From the NCBI RefSeq assembly GCF_000689415.1, contig NZ_HG322950.1, positions 1,736,001 to 1,800,000 on the forward strand: 64,000 nt of DNA, written 5' to 3'. The translations under genes and the position numbers were made by a program. The stretch comes from Pseudomonas knackmussii B13. Lineage in GTDB: Bacteria > Pseudomonadota > Gammaproteobacteria > Pseudomonadales > Pseudomonadaceae. Shown in pieces: positions 17,176 to 26,700 of this stretch. Position 1 is the first letter of the stretch. Every line of letters begins with the position of its first letter. Under the pieces are notes generated by a model. That model made no database searches. It was not told the origin of the DNA and saw only the letters and a list, made by a program, of their open reading frames with translations.

Positions 17176-18402
17176 CTATTCCAAGGTGCCGCAAGGCGCC
17201 GCATCCATCACTTCGACGCGGTTGCGGCCGCTGGCCTTGGCCCGGTACAGCGCCTGGTCGGCGGTGGCGTAGAGGCGCTCGTAGGTACCGCTCACACCGC
17301 TTTCGAGGGTGGCGATGCCGAAGCTGGCTGTCAGATAGAGCAGGCCGTCCTTCATCGGCAGCGGCGTTTCCTCGAGCAACTTGCGCAGCTTCTCGGCGAT
17401 CGCCATGGCCTGCGGCACCGCCGAGTCAGGCAGCAGCAGGAGGAACTCCTCTCCACCCAGGCGCGCCACGCTGTCGGTGCTGCGCGTGTGCTTGCGCAAC
17501 AGGTTTGCGGTGTGACGAATCACCTCGTCGCCCAGCGGATGCCCGTAGCGGTCGTTGATGAACTTGAAATGGTCGAGGTCGATCATCAGCAGGCTGACCG
17601 GCATCGGCTGGCGGTCGCAGCGCGCCAGTTCCTGCTTCACCAGTTGATCGAACTGGCGGCGATTGAACAGCCCGGTCAACGGGTCGTGGCCGGCGAGGTA
17701 CTCCAGTTGCCGGTTCTTCTCCTCGAGCTCCTTGCGCTGGCGTCGCAGGTGCTGGCGCTGGCGCAGGTTGCGCAGGTTGCCGGACCAGAGGATGAGCGAC
17801 AGCAGGATGCCGATGCCGCAGATGGTCAGGCCGCCCATCTGGTTGGACAGGCGCATCTGCGGATCGGGCTGGGCGAGCTCCATGGCCAGCTCGAAGGCCA
17901 CGAAGGCGCCGACGTAGAGGGTCGCGGCCGCCAACGGGCGCAACAGCAGGATCAACGCGGCGGCTACGCAGCCCATCAGGAAGGGGGTGATGCTGCTGGT
18001 GACCTGCTGATCGAAGAAGGTAATGGTCAGGCCGAACGCCAGCAGAACCCCGGCGGCGCCGGTGCCGAGCGCTTCGCAGTAGAGCAGGGGGGCGGGCTCG
18101 GTGCGGCGCCTGGCGTACCAGGCCAGCAACCCGATGCATGCCAGCAGCAGGGCGACCACTGCATGGGTGGCGATGATGCCGTGGCGCCAGCCATCGAACT
18201 CGGCCCGCGTGCCTTGCAGGTTCAGCGAGAACGCCAGGATGTGCAGCAGACCGAAGGGTACGCCGATCAGGGCCAGCCAGGTCAGGCGCTTGAGATTTTC
18301 CGAGGCGACCGAGCGGGCGAGCGGCGGCGTCAGCCGGTACAGCTGGCGAAGGCGTTGCGAGAAGGGTTGGGACACGGCAGGCCGTCCTTTGCGCAAGGGC
18401 AT
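17176..18402 (-). CDS. Membrane-bound diguanylate cyclase (GGDEF)
   Basis: This 408-residue protein makes cyclic di-GMP. It has about six membrane helices (residues 30-215), a coiled-coil linker, and a GGDEF domain from about residue 245. The active site is GGEEF. An intact product-inhibition I-site RSTD lies exactly five residues before it, so the enzyme should be active and feedback inhibited. The ATG at 18402 is taken as start; a GTG nine codons later is possible. No partner gene is adjacent. Confidence 0.9.
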   Translation of the reverse strand: MPLRKGRPAVSQPFSQRLRQLYRLTPPLARSVASENLKRLTWLALIGVPFGLLHILAFSLNLQGTRAEFDGWRHGIIATHAVVALLLACIGLLAWYARRRTEPAPLLYCEALGTGAAGVLLAFGLTITFFDQQVTSSITPFLMGCVAAALILLLRPLAAATLYVGAFVAFELAMELAQPDPQMRLSNQMGGLTICGIGILLSLILWSGNLRNLRQRQHLRRQRKELEEKNRQLEYLAGHDPLTGLFNRRQFDQLVKQELARCDRQPMPVSLLMIDLDHFKFINDRYGHPLGDEVIRHTANLLRKHTRSTDSVARLGGEEFLLLLPDSAVPQAMAIAEKLRKLLEETPLPMKDGLLYLTASFGIATLESGVSGTYERLYATADQALYRAKASGRNRVEVMDAAPCGTLE

Positions 18403-18529
18403 CCGGCTCTGAGCATAGACAGCGCAACCCGGCCTGTCCCGTTGGTCGCCGCATTGCGGCTTGCGGCATCGCGCCCGGGCTGGGCATAGTCCGCTACCTT
18501 TCAGGTCAGGCTGGTGAAGGAGAACGAGA

Positions 18530-19249
18530 ATGCGCGAACGAGTGCTGCGACTGTCCGCCGAGGCGGGTCTGGATGCCGAGCGCGATGCCCTGGAGCGCGT
18601 GTTCGGTGGTGAATCGGACAGCCGCCTGCTGTTCTGGCGTCCGCTCGAGCAGGCCCTGGTGATGCCGCGCCGGCTCGGTCGCCTGGCGGGTTTCGCCGAG
18701 GCTGAAGCGCGTTGCCGCGAGCTCGGCTGGCCTATCGCCCTGCGCGACACTGGCGGAGAACCCGTACCGCAGTCACCGGCCGTGCTCAACGTCGCGCTGA
18801 GTTATGCGGTACCCGTCGCCGACAACGAGCAGACGCGCATCGATACCGCCTACCAGCGCCTGTGCCAGCCGCTGTGCGACTGGCTCGCTGCGCTGGGCCT
18901 GGAAGCTGGGCTGGGCGAGGTCGAGGGCGCTTTCTGCGACGGCCGCTACAACGTCAACATTGGCGGCCGCAAACTGGTCGGCACCGCCCAGCGCTGGCGC
19001 CGCCGAGCGCGTGACGGGCGCTACGTGGTGCTGGCCCACGGCGCCATCCTCATGGAAAACCAGCGAGCGGCGATGGCCGACGTGGTCAACGCCTTCTACC
19101 GTGCGTGCGATTTGCCGGCGGATATCCGCGCTGAAAGCCATATCGCCCTGGACGAGCGGCACTCCCAGCCCTGGGCGCAGGTCGAAGCGCTGGCCGCACA
19201 CTTCCAGCACCACCTGGCCAGCCAGGGCCTGGAGCTGCCGCCGCTTTAG
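18530..19249 (+). CDS. Lipoate-protein ligase A-like protein
   Basis: This 239-residue protein belongs to the biotin/lipoate ligase fold. It has the family stretch ALSYAVPV, then AFCDGRYNVNIGGRKLVGTA, where the Lys is the expected acyl-AMP-binding residue, followed by RYVVLAHGAILME. It is shorter than LplA with its accessory domain, so octanoyl transfer or lipoyl relay are alternatives to ligation. A GAAGGAG-type site precedes the ATG. Confidence 0.75.
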   Translation: MRERVLRLSAEAGLDAERDALERVFGGESDSRLLFWRPLEQALVMPRRLGRLAGFAEAEARCRELGWPIALRDTGGEPVPQSPAVLNVALSYAVPVADNEQTRIDTAYQRLCQPLCDWLAALGLEAGLGEVEGAFCDGRYNVNIGGRKLVGTAQRWRRRARDGRYVVLAHGAILMENQRAAMADVVNAFYRACDLPADIRAESHIALDERHSQPWAQVEALAAHFQHHLASQGLELPPL

Positions 19250-19303
19250 TTTCATTCGCCCGGCGGCGCTCGCCGGGCTCGTTCTGCCAAGGAGTCTCAC
19301 GGC

Positions 19304-21112
19304 ATGGAACAGGGTTCCAATTATCTGCAATCGGCGGTGATCTTCCTCATCGCCACCGTCTTCATGGTGCCGCTGGCCAAGCGCCTGCAACTGGGCGCGG
19401 TGCTCGGCTACCTGCTCGCCGGGGTGCTGATCGGTCCTTCGGTACTGCGCCTGATCGACAACCCGGAAAGCGTCGCCAGCCTCTCCGAGCTGGGCGTGGT
19501 GCTGCTGCTGTTCATTATCGGCCTGGAGCTTTCGCCCAAGCGTCTGTGGGTGATGCGCAGGGCGGTGTTCGGCATCGGCCTGGCGCAGGTGCTGCTCACC
19601 GCGCTGGTGATAGGCGCGCTGGTTCACCTGTCATTCGAGTTGCCGCTGAATACCGCGGTAGTGCTCGGTGGCGGCCTGGCGTTGTCATCAACGGCCTTCG
19701 GCCTGCAGATCCTCGCCGAACGCAAGGAACTGAACAGCCCGCACGGGCGCCTGGCCTTCGCCATCCTGCTGTTCCAGGACATAGCCGCGATCCCGCTGAT
19801 CGCCATGGTCTCGCTGCCCGGCGCGCGCGCCGACGAAACGGCGGCGGGTGGCGACTGGCGCCATGTCATCGAAGTGGTCGGCAGCATCGCCGTGGTGGTC
19901 ATCGGTGGCCGATACCTTCTGCGTCCGGTGTTCCGCGTGGTCGCGCGTACCGGCATGCCTGACCTATCGACGGCCACCGCCTTGCTGGTGGTGGTCGGCA
20001 CCGCCTGGCTGATGGAGCACGCTGGCGTGTCCATGGGCCTGGGCGCCTTCCTCGCCGGCCTGCTGCTGGCCGACTCCGAATACCGCCACGAGCTGGAATC
20101 GCAGATAGAGCCGTTCAAGGGGCTGTTGCTGGGCCTGTTCTTCATCAGCGTGGGGATGAGCGCCGATCTCGGGTTGCTGCTCAGCTCGCCGCTGTGGGTG
20201 CTGGGCCTGACCCTGCTGCTGATCGGCATCAAGCTGCCGCTGCTGTACCTGCTCGGCCGCCTCAGTGGTGGTCTCGACAACCAGAGCGCACTGCGCCTGG
20301 GCATCGTCCTCGCCGCCGGCGGTGAGTTCGCCTTCGTGCTGTTCAAGCTGGCTCACGCCGAAGGGTTGATGGACTCGGGCATGTACGGCCGGCTGGTGCT
20401 GTGCATCACCCTGTCGATGGCGGTGACGCCGCTGCTGGTGCTGCTCGCCGGGCGCATGATCAAGGCCAAGCCGGAGCCCAAGGGCGAACCGCCGGAGGAG
20501 TACACACGCATCGAAGGCGATACACCGCGCGTGGTGATCGCCGGCATGGGCCGGATGGGCCAGGTGATCGCGCGGATCATGCGGGCGCAGCGTGTTCCCT
20601 TCATTGCCCTCGACACCTCGGTGGAGAGCATCGAGCTCAGTCGCAGCTACGGGAGTATCCCGATCTTCTACGGCGACCCGCTACGGCCGGAGATCCTGCG
20701 GGCGGCGCAGGTCGACAAGGCGGAGTTCTTCGTCGTCGCCACCGACGATCCGCAGGTCAACATCGACACCGCGCGGCTGGTGCGCAAGCTCTATCCGCAC
20801 GTGAAGATCATCGCCCGCGCGCGCAACCGCCAGCACGTCTACCACCTGCTCGATGCCGGCGCGAGCCCGGTGCGCGAGCTGTTCCATTCGAGCCTGGAAA
20901 TGAGCCGGCGGGTGCTGGTGGAGATGGGGCTGAGCGAGGAGCAGGCATTGGCGCGCATCCGCCGCTTCCGCCGTCACGACGAGGACGTGCTGATGGCGCA
21001 GTACAAGGTCTACGACGACGCCGCGGCGGTGATCCAGACCGCCCGCGAGGCGCGCCTGGAGCTGGAGACCCTGTTCGAGGCCGACCAGCTGGAGGATCAG
21101 GGCGTTCGCTGA
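19304..21112 (+). CDS. CPA2-family K+/H+ antiporter (KefB/KefC type)
   Basis: This 602-residue protein has an N-terminal transporter half with about 12 helices (LGYLLAGVLIGPSVLRLI, LSSTAFGLQIL, FLAGLLLADSEYRHELE). A cytoplasmic RCK/TrkA-N domain follows from about residue 405 (RVVIAGMGRMGQVIARIM with the GxGxxG dinucleotide site). Members exchange potassium for protons under electrophile stress, controlled by glutathione. AAGGAG lies 8 bases before the ATG. No KefF/KefG-type ancillary oxidoreductase gene is adjacent. Confidence 0.92.
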   Translation: MEQGSNYLQSAVIFLIATVFMVPLAKRLQLGAVLGYLLAGVLIGPSVLRLIDNPESVASLSELGVVLLLFIIGLELSPKRLWVMRRAVFGIGLAQVLLTALVIGALVHLSFELPLNTAVVLGGGLALSSTAFGLQILAERKELNSPHGRLAFAILLFQDIAAIPLIAMVSLPGARADETAAGGDWRHVIEVVGSIAVVVIGGRYLLRPVFRVVARTGMPDLSTATALLVVVGTAWLMEHAGVSMGLGAFLAGLLLADSEYRHELESQIEPFKGLLLGLFFISVGMSADLGLLLSSPLWVLGLTLLLIGIKLPLLYLLGRLSGGLDNQSALRLGIVLAAGGEFAFVLFKLAHAEGLMDSGMYGRLVLCITLSMAVTPLLVLLAGRMIKAKPEPKGEPPEEYTRIEGDTPRVVIAGMGRMGQVIARIMRAQRVPFIALDTSVESIELSRSYGSIPIFYGDPLRPEILRAAQVDKAEFFVVATDDPQVNIDTARLVRKLYPHVKIIARARNRQHVYHLLDAGASPVRELFHSSLEMSRRVLVEMGLSEEQALARIRRFRRHDEDVLMAQYKVYDDAAAVIQTAREARLELETLFEADQLEDQGVR

Positions 21113-21115
21113 GGT

Positions 21116-21301
21116 TCAGCCGCGCACGCGACGGCGCGGCGGCGCATCGATGCGGATCGGCTCGCCGGGCGAGCGCAGGGTCAGCACCGCGATCACGGTC
21201 AGCAGCAGGGTGCCGGCCAGGCCGATGGCGCCCATGGCGACATAGAGCAGCAGCTCCGCCAGGGAGCCGACGATGAGCAAGAAATCCAGGGCTGCCTGCA
21301 T
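21116..21301 (-). CDS. Small membrane protein, unknown function
   Basis: This 61-residue protein consists mainly of two hydrophobic stretches (about 5-20 and 24-41) and a basic tail (PPRRRVRG). The start at 21301 has GGAGGA upstream on the minus strand, which supports translation. A longer frame to 21358 lacks a site. Its end lies 4 bases from the convergent kef stop. Confidence 0.5.
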   Translation of the reverse strand: MQAALDFLLIVGSLAELLLYVAMGAIGLAGTLLLTVIAVLTLRSPGEPIRIDAPPRRRVRG

Positions 21302-21499
21302 GATGCGATCCTCCAGTGCCTCGTTCGGGATGCGGGGCGGTCCGGTGAATGCACGCACTGGCTGCCTCGTTCGCCCCGACCATCGATTCGCGGGGCTTGG
21401 GCGAATGCTCGCCTGGCCAGGTTCTGAAGAGAATTGAATCTGCCTGCTGGTGACTATCGACGCCGTCGATGGTGCTGAAGCCCTGGAGTCCGGGAGGTA

Positions 21500-21530
21500 G
21501 GGTGCATAACCGCAAGGCGGTTATGCACCC
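21500..21530. repeat. Perfect hairpin with AAG loop, copy 1
   Basis: Two 14-base arms (GGGTGCATAACCGC and its complement) flank the loop AAG. It lies 10 bases beyond the stop of the minus-strand pseudouridine synthase-like gene and could end its transcript. Related hairpins lie at 61607-61636 and 63058-63086. Confidence 0.75.
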
Positions 21531-21540
21531 TCGGTGAGAT

Positions 21541-22263
21541 TCAGAAGCGCTCGTTGGGCAGCAGGTAACGCCACTGCCCGGCTTCCAGCTTGCCCATGGA
21601 TACGCCGCCCAGGCGCAAGCGACGGATCGCCTCGACCTGCAGGCCCACCGCGCGGCACATGTGGCCGATCTGCCCGGGACGGAAGCCCTTGCCGGCGAAG
21701 CGCAGGCGCGTTTCGTTCTGCCAGCTCACCTTCAGCGGCGGCAGCGGCTTGCCTTCGTAGCTCAGGCCGTGGCGCAGGCGCTCCAGGCCGTTGGCGGCGA
21801 TTTGGCCGCTGACCTCTACAACGTACTCGTGCTCGACGCTGGCCGCGTCCTCGACCAGGCGGCGCAGCACGCCGCGGCTCTGGGTGTAGATCATCAGGCC
21901 GCTGGCGTCGGTTTCCAGGGCGGTGGTCGATTCCTGGTGGGCGAAGTGCTTGCGCAGCAGGCGCATGCCGCTGGCGTCTTCGGGCCAACGGCGTTCGGCG
22001 CTGAGCAGTTGCTGCGCCGAGTTGGCGCCATTGCCGCTGCCGTAGCCGACCGGCTTGTTCAGCAGGAGGGTCACCGGGTGGATCGGATCGGGGCGGGCGC
22101 CGGGGAGCAGCTCGATGCGCTGGTCGGTGACGCGGAAGTGCGCCTCCTCGACAGGTTGGCCGTCCACCGTGACCCAGCCGCCCTCGATATACAGCTCGGC
22201 CTCGCGGCGCGAGCAGGGGAGGAGTTCGGCGAGGCGTTTGGACAGGCGGACGGCTTCGGTCAT
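21541..22263 (-). CDS. RluF/RsuA-like pseudouridine synthase homologue with altered active site
   Basis: This 240-residue protein has an N-terminal S4 RNA-binding domain (VRLSKRLAELLPCSRREAELYIEGGWVTVDG) and a pseudouridine synthase fold (VTLLLNKPVGY, EYVVEVSG, GQIGHMCRAVG). In active members of this family the catalytic Asp is in the RLD-x-D/N-T/S-x-GL motif; here the aligned stretch reads ALETDASGLMIY, with Glu in its place and Arg replaced. It is a likely catalytically impaired or divergent RNA-binding paralogue. Confidence 0.82.
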   Translation of the reverse strand: MTEAVRLSKRLAELLPCSRREAELYIEGGWVTVDGQPVEEAHFRVTDQRIELLPGARPDPIHPVTLLLNKPVGYGSGNGANSAQQLLSAERRWPEDASGMRLLRKHFAHQESTTALETDASGLMIYTQSRGVLRRLVEDAASVEHEYVVEVSGQIAANGLERLRHGLSYEGKPLPPLKVSWQNETRLRFAGKGFRPGQIGHMCRAVGLQVEAIRRLRLGGVSMGKLEAGQWRYLLPNERF

Positions 22264-22324
22264 GACGGGCTGCGAATTGCGGAAAGGGCGCCCATTGTAG
22301 CCGTTGCGGCGCCCGTGATGCTGG

Positions 22325-23419
22325 TCATTGACTGGTGCCAGGCTCGGTTGCCGGCGCGCGGTCGCGGACCCAGGCCATGAACAGCTGGAAGCCCAGGGCG
22401 AGGAACACCGGGCCGATGAACAGGCCGATGATGCCGCCGGTGATCATGCCGCCCAGCGCGCCGATGAGGATCACCGGCATTGGCACAGCGACCCCGCGGC
22501 CGAGCATCAGCGGCTTGAGCACGTTGTCCGAGAGCCCGGCCAGGACCGTCCAGATGGTGAAGATCACCGCGCTGACGGTGCCGTAGTCGCCGCTCCAGAA
22601 CACGTAGCCGACCGCCGGCAGGGAGACCAGCGCCACCGGCATCTGCACGATGCCCAGCAGCAGCACACCCAGCGAGAGCAGGCCGGCGCCGGGAATACCC
22701 ATGACGATGAAGCCCAGGCCCAGCAGCAGCGTCTGGATGAAGGCCACGCCGACCACGCCCTGGGCCACCGCGCGGATGGTCGAGGTGCACAGCGCGGCGA
22801 GCTCCGGGCCGCGTTCCGGGCCGGAGATGCGGGTTGCGATGTCCTCGGCGGTTTTCGTGCCGAGCGGGCCGTAGACCATGATCACGCAGGCCACGAGGAA
22901 GGCGCCGAGGAATTGCATGAGCTCGATACCGACGCCGGCGACCTTGCCCAGCATCACCTTGGCCACCCCTTGCAGGTGCGGTGCCGCCTGCTGCGCGACG
23001 CCGAGGAAGTCCTGCGCCACGCGCTGCCAGGCGCTGAACACGTAAGGGCCGACCAGCGGCCAGTCTGCGACGCCTTCCGGCGGGGTAGGCACATGAAGGT
23101 CGCCGGCCTGGAAGCGGTGAACCAGGTCGGCCACCGAATCGGCGATGGAGAAGCCGATCATCACCACCGGCACCAGCAGCAGCGCCAGTCCGAACAGCGC
23201 CAGGAGCGACGAGGCGAGCACCGCGCGCTGGCCGAGCAGGCGTTGCAGCAGCAACTGCAGCGGGTAAAGGGTGACGGCGAGGATCAGCGCCCAGAGCATC
23301 AGGTCGAGGAAGGGATGGAAGATGCGATAGCAGAACACGGCCAGCAGCAGGATCAGGCCGGCGCGGATCAGCACGTCGAGCAGGTTACGGGATTGCAATC
23401 GGTCTGCCGGGGGCAGCAT
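22325..23419 (-). CDS. AI-2E family transporter (YdiK/PerM type)
   Basis: This 364-residue integral membrane protein has about eight helices. The family C-terminal signature is seen as SDNVLKPLMLGRGVAVPMPV followed by the Gly-rich LIGALGGMITGGIIGLFIGP. Relatives export small molecules or exchange ions; TqsA exports autoinducer-2, but the substrate cannot be told here. The ATG at 23419 is chosen for the AGGAG just upstream; an in-frame start at 23485 is longer but unsupported. Confidence 0.88.
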   Translation of the reverse strand: MLPPADRLQSRNLLDVLIRAGLILLLAVFCYRIFHPFLDLMLWALILAVTLYPLQLLLQRLLGQRAVLASSLLALFGLALLLVPVVMIGFSIADSVADLVHRFQAGDLHVPTPPEGVADWPLVGPYVFSAWQRVAQDFLGVAQQAAPHLQGVAKVMLGKVAGVGIELMQFLGAFLVACVIMVYGPLGTKTAEDIATRISGPERGPELAALCTSTIRAVAQGVVGVAFIQTLLLGLGFIVMGIPGAGLLSLGVLLLGIVQMPVALVSLPAVGYVFWSGDYGTVSAVIFTIWTVLAGLSDNVLKPLMLGRGVAVPMPVILIGALGGMITGGIIGLFIGPVFLALGFQLFMAWVRDRAPATEPGTSQ

Positions 23420-23629
23420 GGCCTCGCTCCTTTGAAGCTCTGAAAAAAGTGCACAGAGCATTGGTCGAGATTGGCCGATTGCCAAGCCTGAACTTGGAAA
23501 GTTCTACGTAAACGGGTGGGATGCGACGGGGCGTGCCCGGCGCTTGCCCGCGATTCGCCGTGTTCGGCGTTGCGGCACCGGGCCGCGTCGCGGGCAAGTT
23601 CGCTTCAGGACGAAGCGAAGGGCGGGGGA

Positions 23630-23830
23630 TTACTTGCGGTCGAGGCTGATGTGACGGCTGACGGCGCCGCCAGGCTGACCAGTAACGCCCTTGGCGATCT
23701 CCTGGATCTCGCCGCCAGCGTTGAGGAACGCGGCTACCTGGGCTTCCAGGGACTCACGGCTGGTGACGGCCGCGGCGGGTTTCGGGGTGGCTTTCTGCCG
23801 GGTGGCGGGCTTGCGGATCATGCTTGCCAT
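23630..23830 (-). CDS. Small basic protein, unknown function
   Basis: This 66-residue protein has a Lys/Ala/Pro-rich N-terminal third (RKPATRQKATPKPAAAVTSR). A predicted helix pair follows (SLEAQVAAFLNAGGEIQEIAKGV), and it ends with SRHISLDRK. It could be a nucleic-acid-associated regulator, but no family is recognised with certainty. It is divergent from the ABC exporter at 23979, with 148 bases between the starts for both promoters. Confidence 0.6.
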   Translation of the reverse strand: MASMIRKPATRQKATPKPAAAVTSRESLEAQVAAFLNAGGEIQEIAKGVTGQPGGAVSRHISLDRK

Positions 23831-23978
23831 TACCTTTAAATCGCAAAACGGCCGGCCAGTATACAGGAACGGCGCCGCCTCCGGGGCAGAAACTGCCCGA
23901 ACGGTCACGGGCCCCGGCGTCGCCGTCGTCCGATACGGGTGCTAACCTCGACGCTTCCAACCGCGCAGCGAGTCCTCC

Positions 23979-25748
23979 ATGTCCCTGCTTTCCTCCCGTC
24001 AGCGCACGGCTTTGCGCCTGGCTCGCGGGTTTCTCGCCCCCTACCGCTGGCAAGCCGCCGGAGCCCTGCTGGCGCTGGTGGTGACGGCGGCCATCACGCT
24101 GTCGCTGGGGCAGGGCATCCGCCTGCTGGTCGACCAGGGCTTCATGACCCAGTCGCAGCAGCTGCTGAACCGTTCCATCGGGCTGTTCTTCCTGCTCGTG
24201 CTTGGGTTGGCGGTAGGCTCCTTCGCACGCTTCTACCTGGTGTCTTGGATTGGCGAGCGGGTGGTTGCCGACATGCGCAGGCGGGTCTTCGACCACCTGA
24301 TCGAATTGCACCCCGGCTTCTATGAAAGCAACCGCGCTTCGGAGATCCAGTCGCGGCTGACCGCCGACACCACGTTGCTGCAGACGGTAATCGGCGCGTC
24401 CTTGTCGATGGCATTGCGCAACGCGTTGATGCTGGTCGGCGGAGTGATACTGATGTTCGTCACCAACGCCAAGCTCACCAGCATCGTGGTCGCCGCGCTG
24501 CCGCTGGTGATCGCGCCCATCCTGCTGTTCGGTCGCCGCGTGCGCGAGCTGTCGCGGCAGAGCCAGGATCGCGTTGCCGATGTTGGCAGCTACGTCGGCG
24601 AAACCCTCGGCCAGATCAAGACGGTGCAGGCCTACAACCACCAGGCGCAGGACCGCGAGCGCTTCGGCGCCACCGTGGAGGCCGCCTTCGCCACGGCGCG
24701 CAAGCGCATCCTGCAGCGGGCCTGGCTGGTCAGCGTGGTCATCCTCCTGGTGCTGGGCGCGGTCGGGGTGATGCTCTGGGTCGGCGGCATGGACGTGATC
24801 GCCGGGCGCATCAGCGCCGGCGCGCTGGCCGCCTTCGTGTTCTACAGCCTGCTGGTCGGCATGGCGTTCGGCACCTTGAGCGAGGTACTTGGCGAACTGC
24901 AGCGGGCCGCTGGTGCTGCCGAGCGCATAGCCGAACTGCTGCGTGCGCGCAGCGAAATCGTCCCGCCGACCAGCGACCTGCTGCAGCTACCAGAACGCGT
25001 GGAAGGGCGCATCGAACTGCGAGGCCTGCGTTTCGCCTATCCGACGCGTGCCCAGCACTGGGCTATCGACGGTATCGATCTGGACGTGCGCCCCGGCGAG
25101 ACCCTGGCCCTGGTCGGGCCATCCGGCGCCGGCAAGTCGACGCTGTTTGACCTGCTGCTGCGTTTCTTCGATCCGCAGCACGGCGAAATTCGTATCGACG
25201 GCCGCCCCATCGCTCGCCTCGATCCGCGCGATTTGCGGCGCTGCTTTGCGCTGGTGTCGCAGAGTCCGGCGCTGTTCTACGGCACGGTGGAAGAGAACCT
25301 GCGCTACGGCCGTCCAGAGGCTAGCGATGCCGAGGTTCAGGCCGCGGCCCGTGCGGCGCATGCCGACGAATTCATCCGTCGCTTGCCGGATGGCTACCGC
25401 ACGCACCTGGGCGAGAGCGGCGTCGGCCTTTCCGGTGGCCAGCGCCAACGCCTGGCGATCGCCCGCGCCTTGTTGGTAGACGCGCCCATCCTGTTGCTCG
25501 ACGAAGCCACCAGCGCCCTCGATGCGGAAAGCGAACACCTGATCCAGCAGGCCTTGCCGGGTTTGATGAGCGGGCGCACTACACTGGTCATCGCCCACCG
25601 ATTGGCCACGGTGCTGGGTGCCGACCGCATCGCAGTGATCGATCAAGGTCGCCTGCTGGCGCTGGGCAGCCACGCCGAACTGGTGGCCGGTAACCCGCTG
25701 TACGCGCGCCTGGCGGAATTGCAGTTCGGCCAGGCGCAGAGCGTGTAG
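23979..25748 (+). CDS. MsbA-like ABC exporter (half-transporter)
   Basis: This 589-residue protein has a six-helix ABC transmembrane domain (residues 1-315) fused to an ATPase domain. Walker A is GPSGAGKST (about 382), the Q-loop is in LVSQSPALF, the signature is LSGGQRQRLA, Walker B is ILLLDEATSALD and the switch His is in IAHRLAT. It should work as a homodimer in the inner membrane. Relatives export lipids or drugs; the lipid A flippase MsbA is similar, but no lipid A gene is adjacent, so substrate is open. Confidence 0.9.
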   Translation: MSLLSSRQRTALRLARGFLAPYRWQAAGALLALVVTAAITLSLGQGIRLLVDQGFMTQSQQLLNRSIGLFFLLVLGLAVGSFARFYLVSWIGERVVADMRRRVFDHLIELHPGFYESNRASEIQSRLTADTTLLQTVIGASLSMALRNALMLVGGVILMFVTNAKLTSIVVAALPLVIAPILLFGRRVRELSRQSQDRVADVGSYVGETLGQIKTVQAYNHQAQDRERFGATVEAAFATARKRILQRAWLVSVVILLVLGAVGVMLWVGGMDVIAGRISAGALAAFVFYSLLVGMAFGTLSEVLGELQRAAGAAERIAELLRARSEIVPPTSDLLQLPERVEGRIELRGLRFAYPTRAQHWAIDGIDLDVRPGETLALVGPSGAGKSTLFDLLLRFFDPQHGEIRIDGRPIARLDPRDLRRCFALVSQSPALFYGTVEENLRYGRPEASDAEVQAAARAAHADEFIRRLPDGYRTHLGESGVGLSGGQRQRLAIARALLVDAPILLLDEATSALDAESEHLIQQALPGLMSGRTTLVIAHRLATVLGADRIAVIDQGRLLALGSHAELVAGNPLYARLAELQFGQAQSV

Positions 25749-25778
25749 AATGCCCCCCCTTTACCCGGAGTAGCGCAG

Positions 25779-26615
25779 ATGGCAGCCATCGGCCGTTTCA
25801 ATTCCCTGCAGGTGGTCAAGCACACCGAATTCGGCCTCTACCTCGATGGCGGCCCACACGGCGAGATCCTCCTGCCCAAGCGCTACGTGCCCAAGGACGA
25901 ACCCACCGAGCCCGGCGAGTGGCTCAACGTGTTCGTCTACCTCGACAGCGAGGACCGGGTGATCGCCACCACCCTCAAGCCGCACGTACAGGTCGGCGGC
26001 TTTGCCAGCCTCAAGGTGGTGGAGGTCAACCGCATCGGCCTGTTCCTCGACTGGGGCCTGCCCAAGGACCTGTTGCTGCCTCACTCAGAAGAGAAGCGCC
26101 CGCTGCAGGTCGGCGACTACTGCGTGGTCTATTGCTACCTCGACGAGCGCACCCGCCGCATCACCGCCACCGCGCGCCTGGACCGCTACCTGGACACCAC
26201 TCCGGCGAACTATCGCGCCGGCCAGGAAGTGGACCTGCTGGTGGTCGAGCGCACCGACCTCGGCTTCAAGGCGATCATCGACGGCAAGCATTGGGGACTT
26301 ATCCACAAGAACGAGCTGTTCAAGTTCGTCCGCAACGGCATGAGCGAGAAAGGCTACATCAAGGAAGTGCGCGCCGACGGCAAGATCAGCCTGAGCCTGC
26401 AGCCAGTCGGCCAGGCCGCGCGCGACGACCTCGGCGAGCAGATTCTCGAAGCGTTGCGCCAGGCCGGCGGGCGCCTGGAGCTGTCCGACAAGAGCGCACC
26501 GGAGGACATCAGCCGTGCCTTCGGGGTCAGCAAGGGCAATTTCAAGAAGGCCATCGGTGGCCTGTTCAAGCAGGGCCTGATCGCCATCCAGGACGACCAC
26601 ATCGAGCTGCGCTGA
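25779..26615 (+). CDS. CvfB/YitL-family S1 RNA-binding protein
   Basis: This 278-residue protein has tandem S1-type OB folds (FNSLQVVKHTEFGLYLDGG, then SLKVVEVNRIGLFLDWG, then DLLVVERTDLGFKAIIDGKH). It ends in a winged-helix domain (DISRAFGVSKGNFKKAIGGL), the arrangement of Staphylococcus CvfB and Bacillus YitL. These bind RNA and affect virulence or translation-linked expression. The ATG follows CGGAG. It lies 30 bases after the ABC exporter stop and may share its transcript. Confidence 0.88.
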   Translation: MAAIGRFNSLQVVKHTEFGLYLDGGPHGEILLPKRYVPKDEPTEPGEWLNVFVYLDSEDRVIATTLKPHVQVGGFASLKVVEVNRIGLFLDWGLPKDLLLPHSEEKRPLQVGDYCVVYCYLDERTRRITATARLDRYLDTTPANYRAGQEVDLLVVERTDLGFKAIIDGKHWGLIHKNELFKFVRNGMSEKGYIKEVRADGKISLSLQPVGQAARDDLGEQILEALRQAGGRLELSDKSAPEDISRAFGVSKGNFKKAIGGLFKQGLIAIQDDHIELR

Positions 26616-26700
26616 GCTTAGGCACGCAGCTCCCCTCGGGCGCCAAAGGCACCCATATCCAGCCTTTTCTCCCGGTCGCCACGCGGCTACCGGGACGCCC

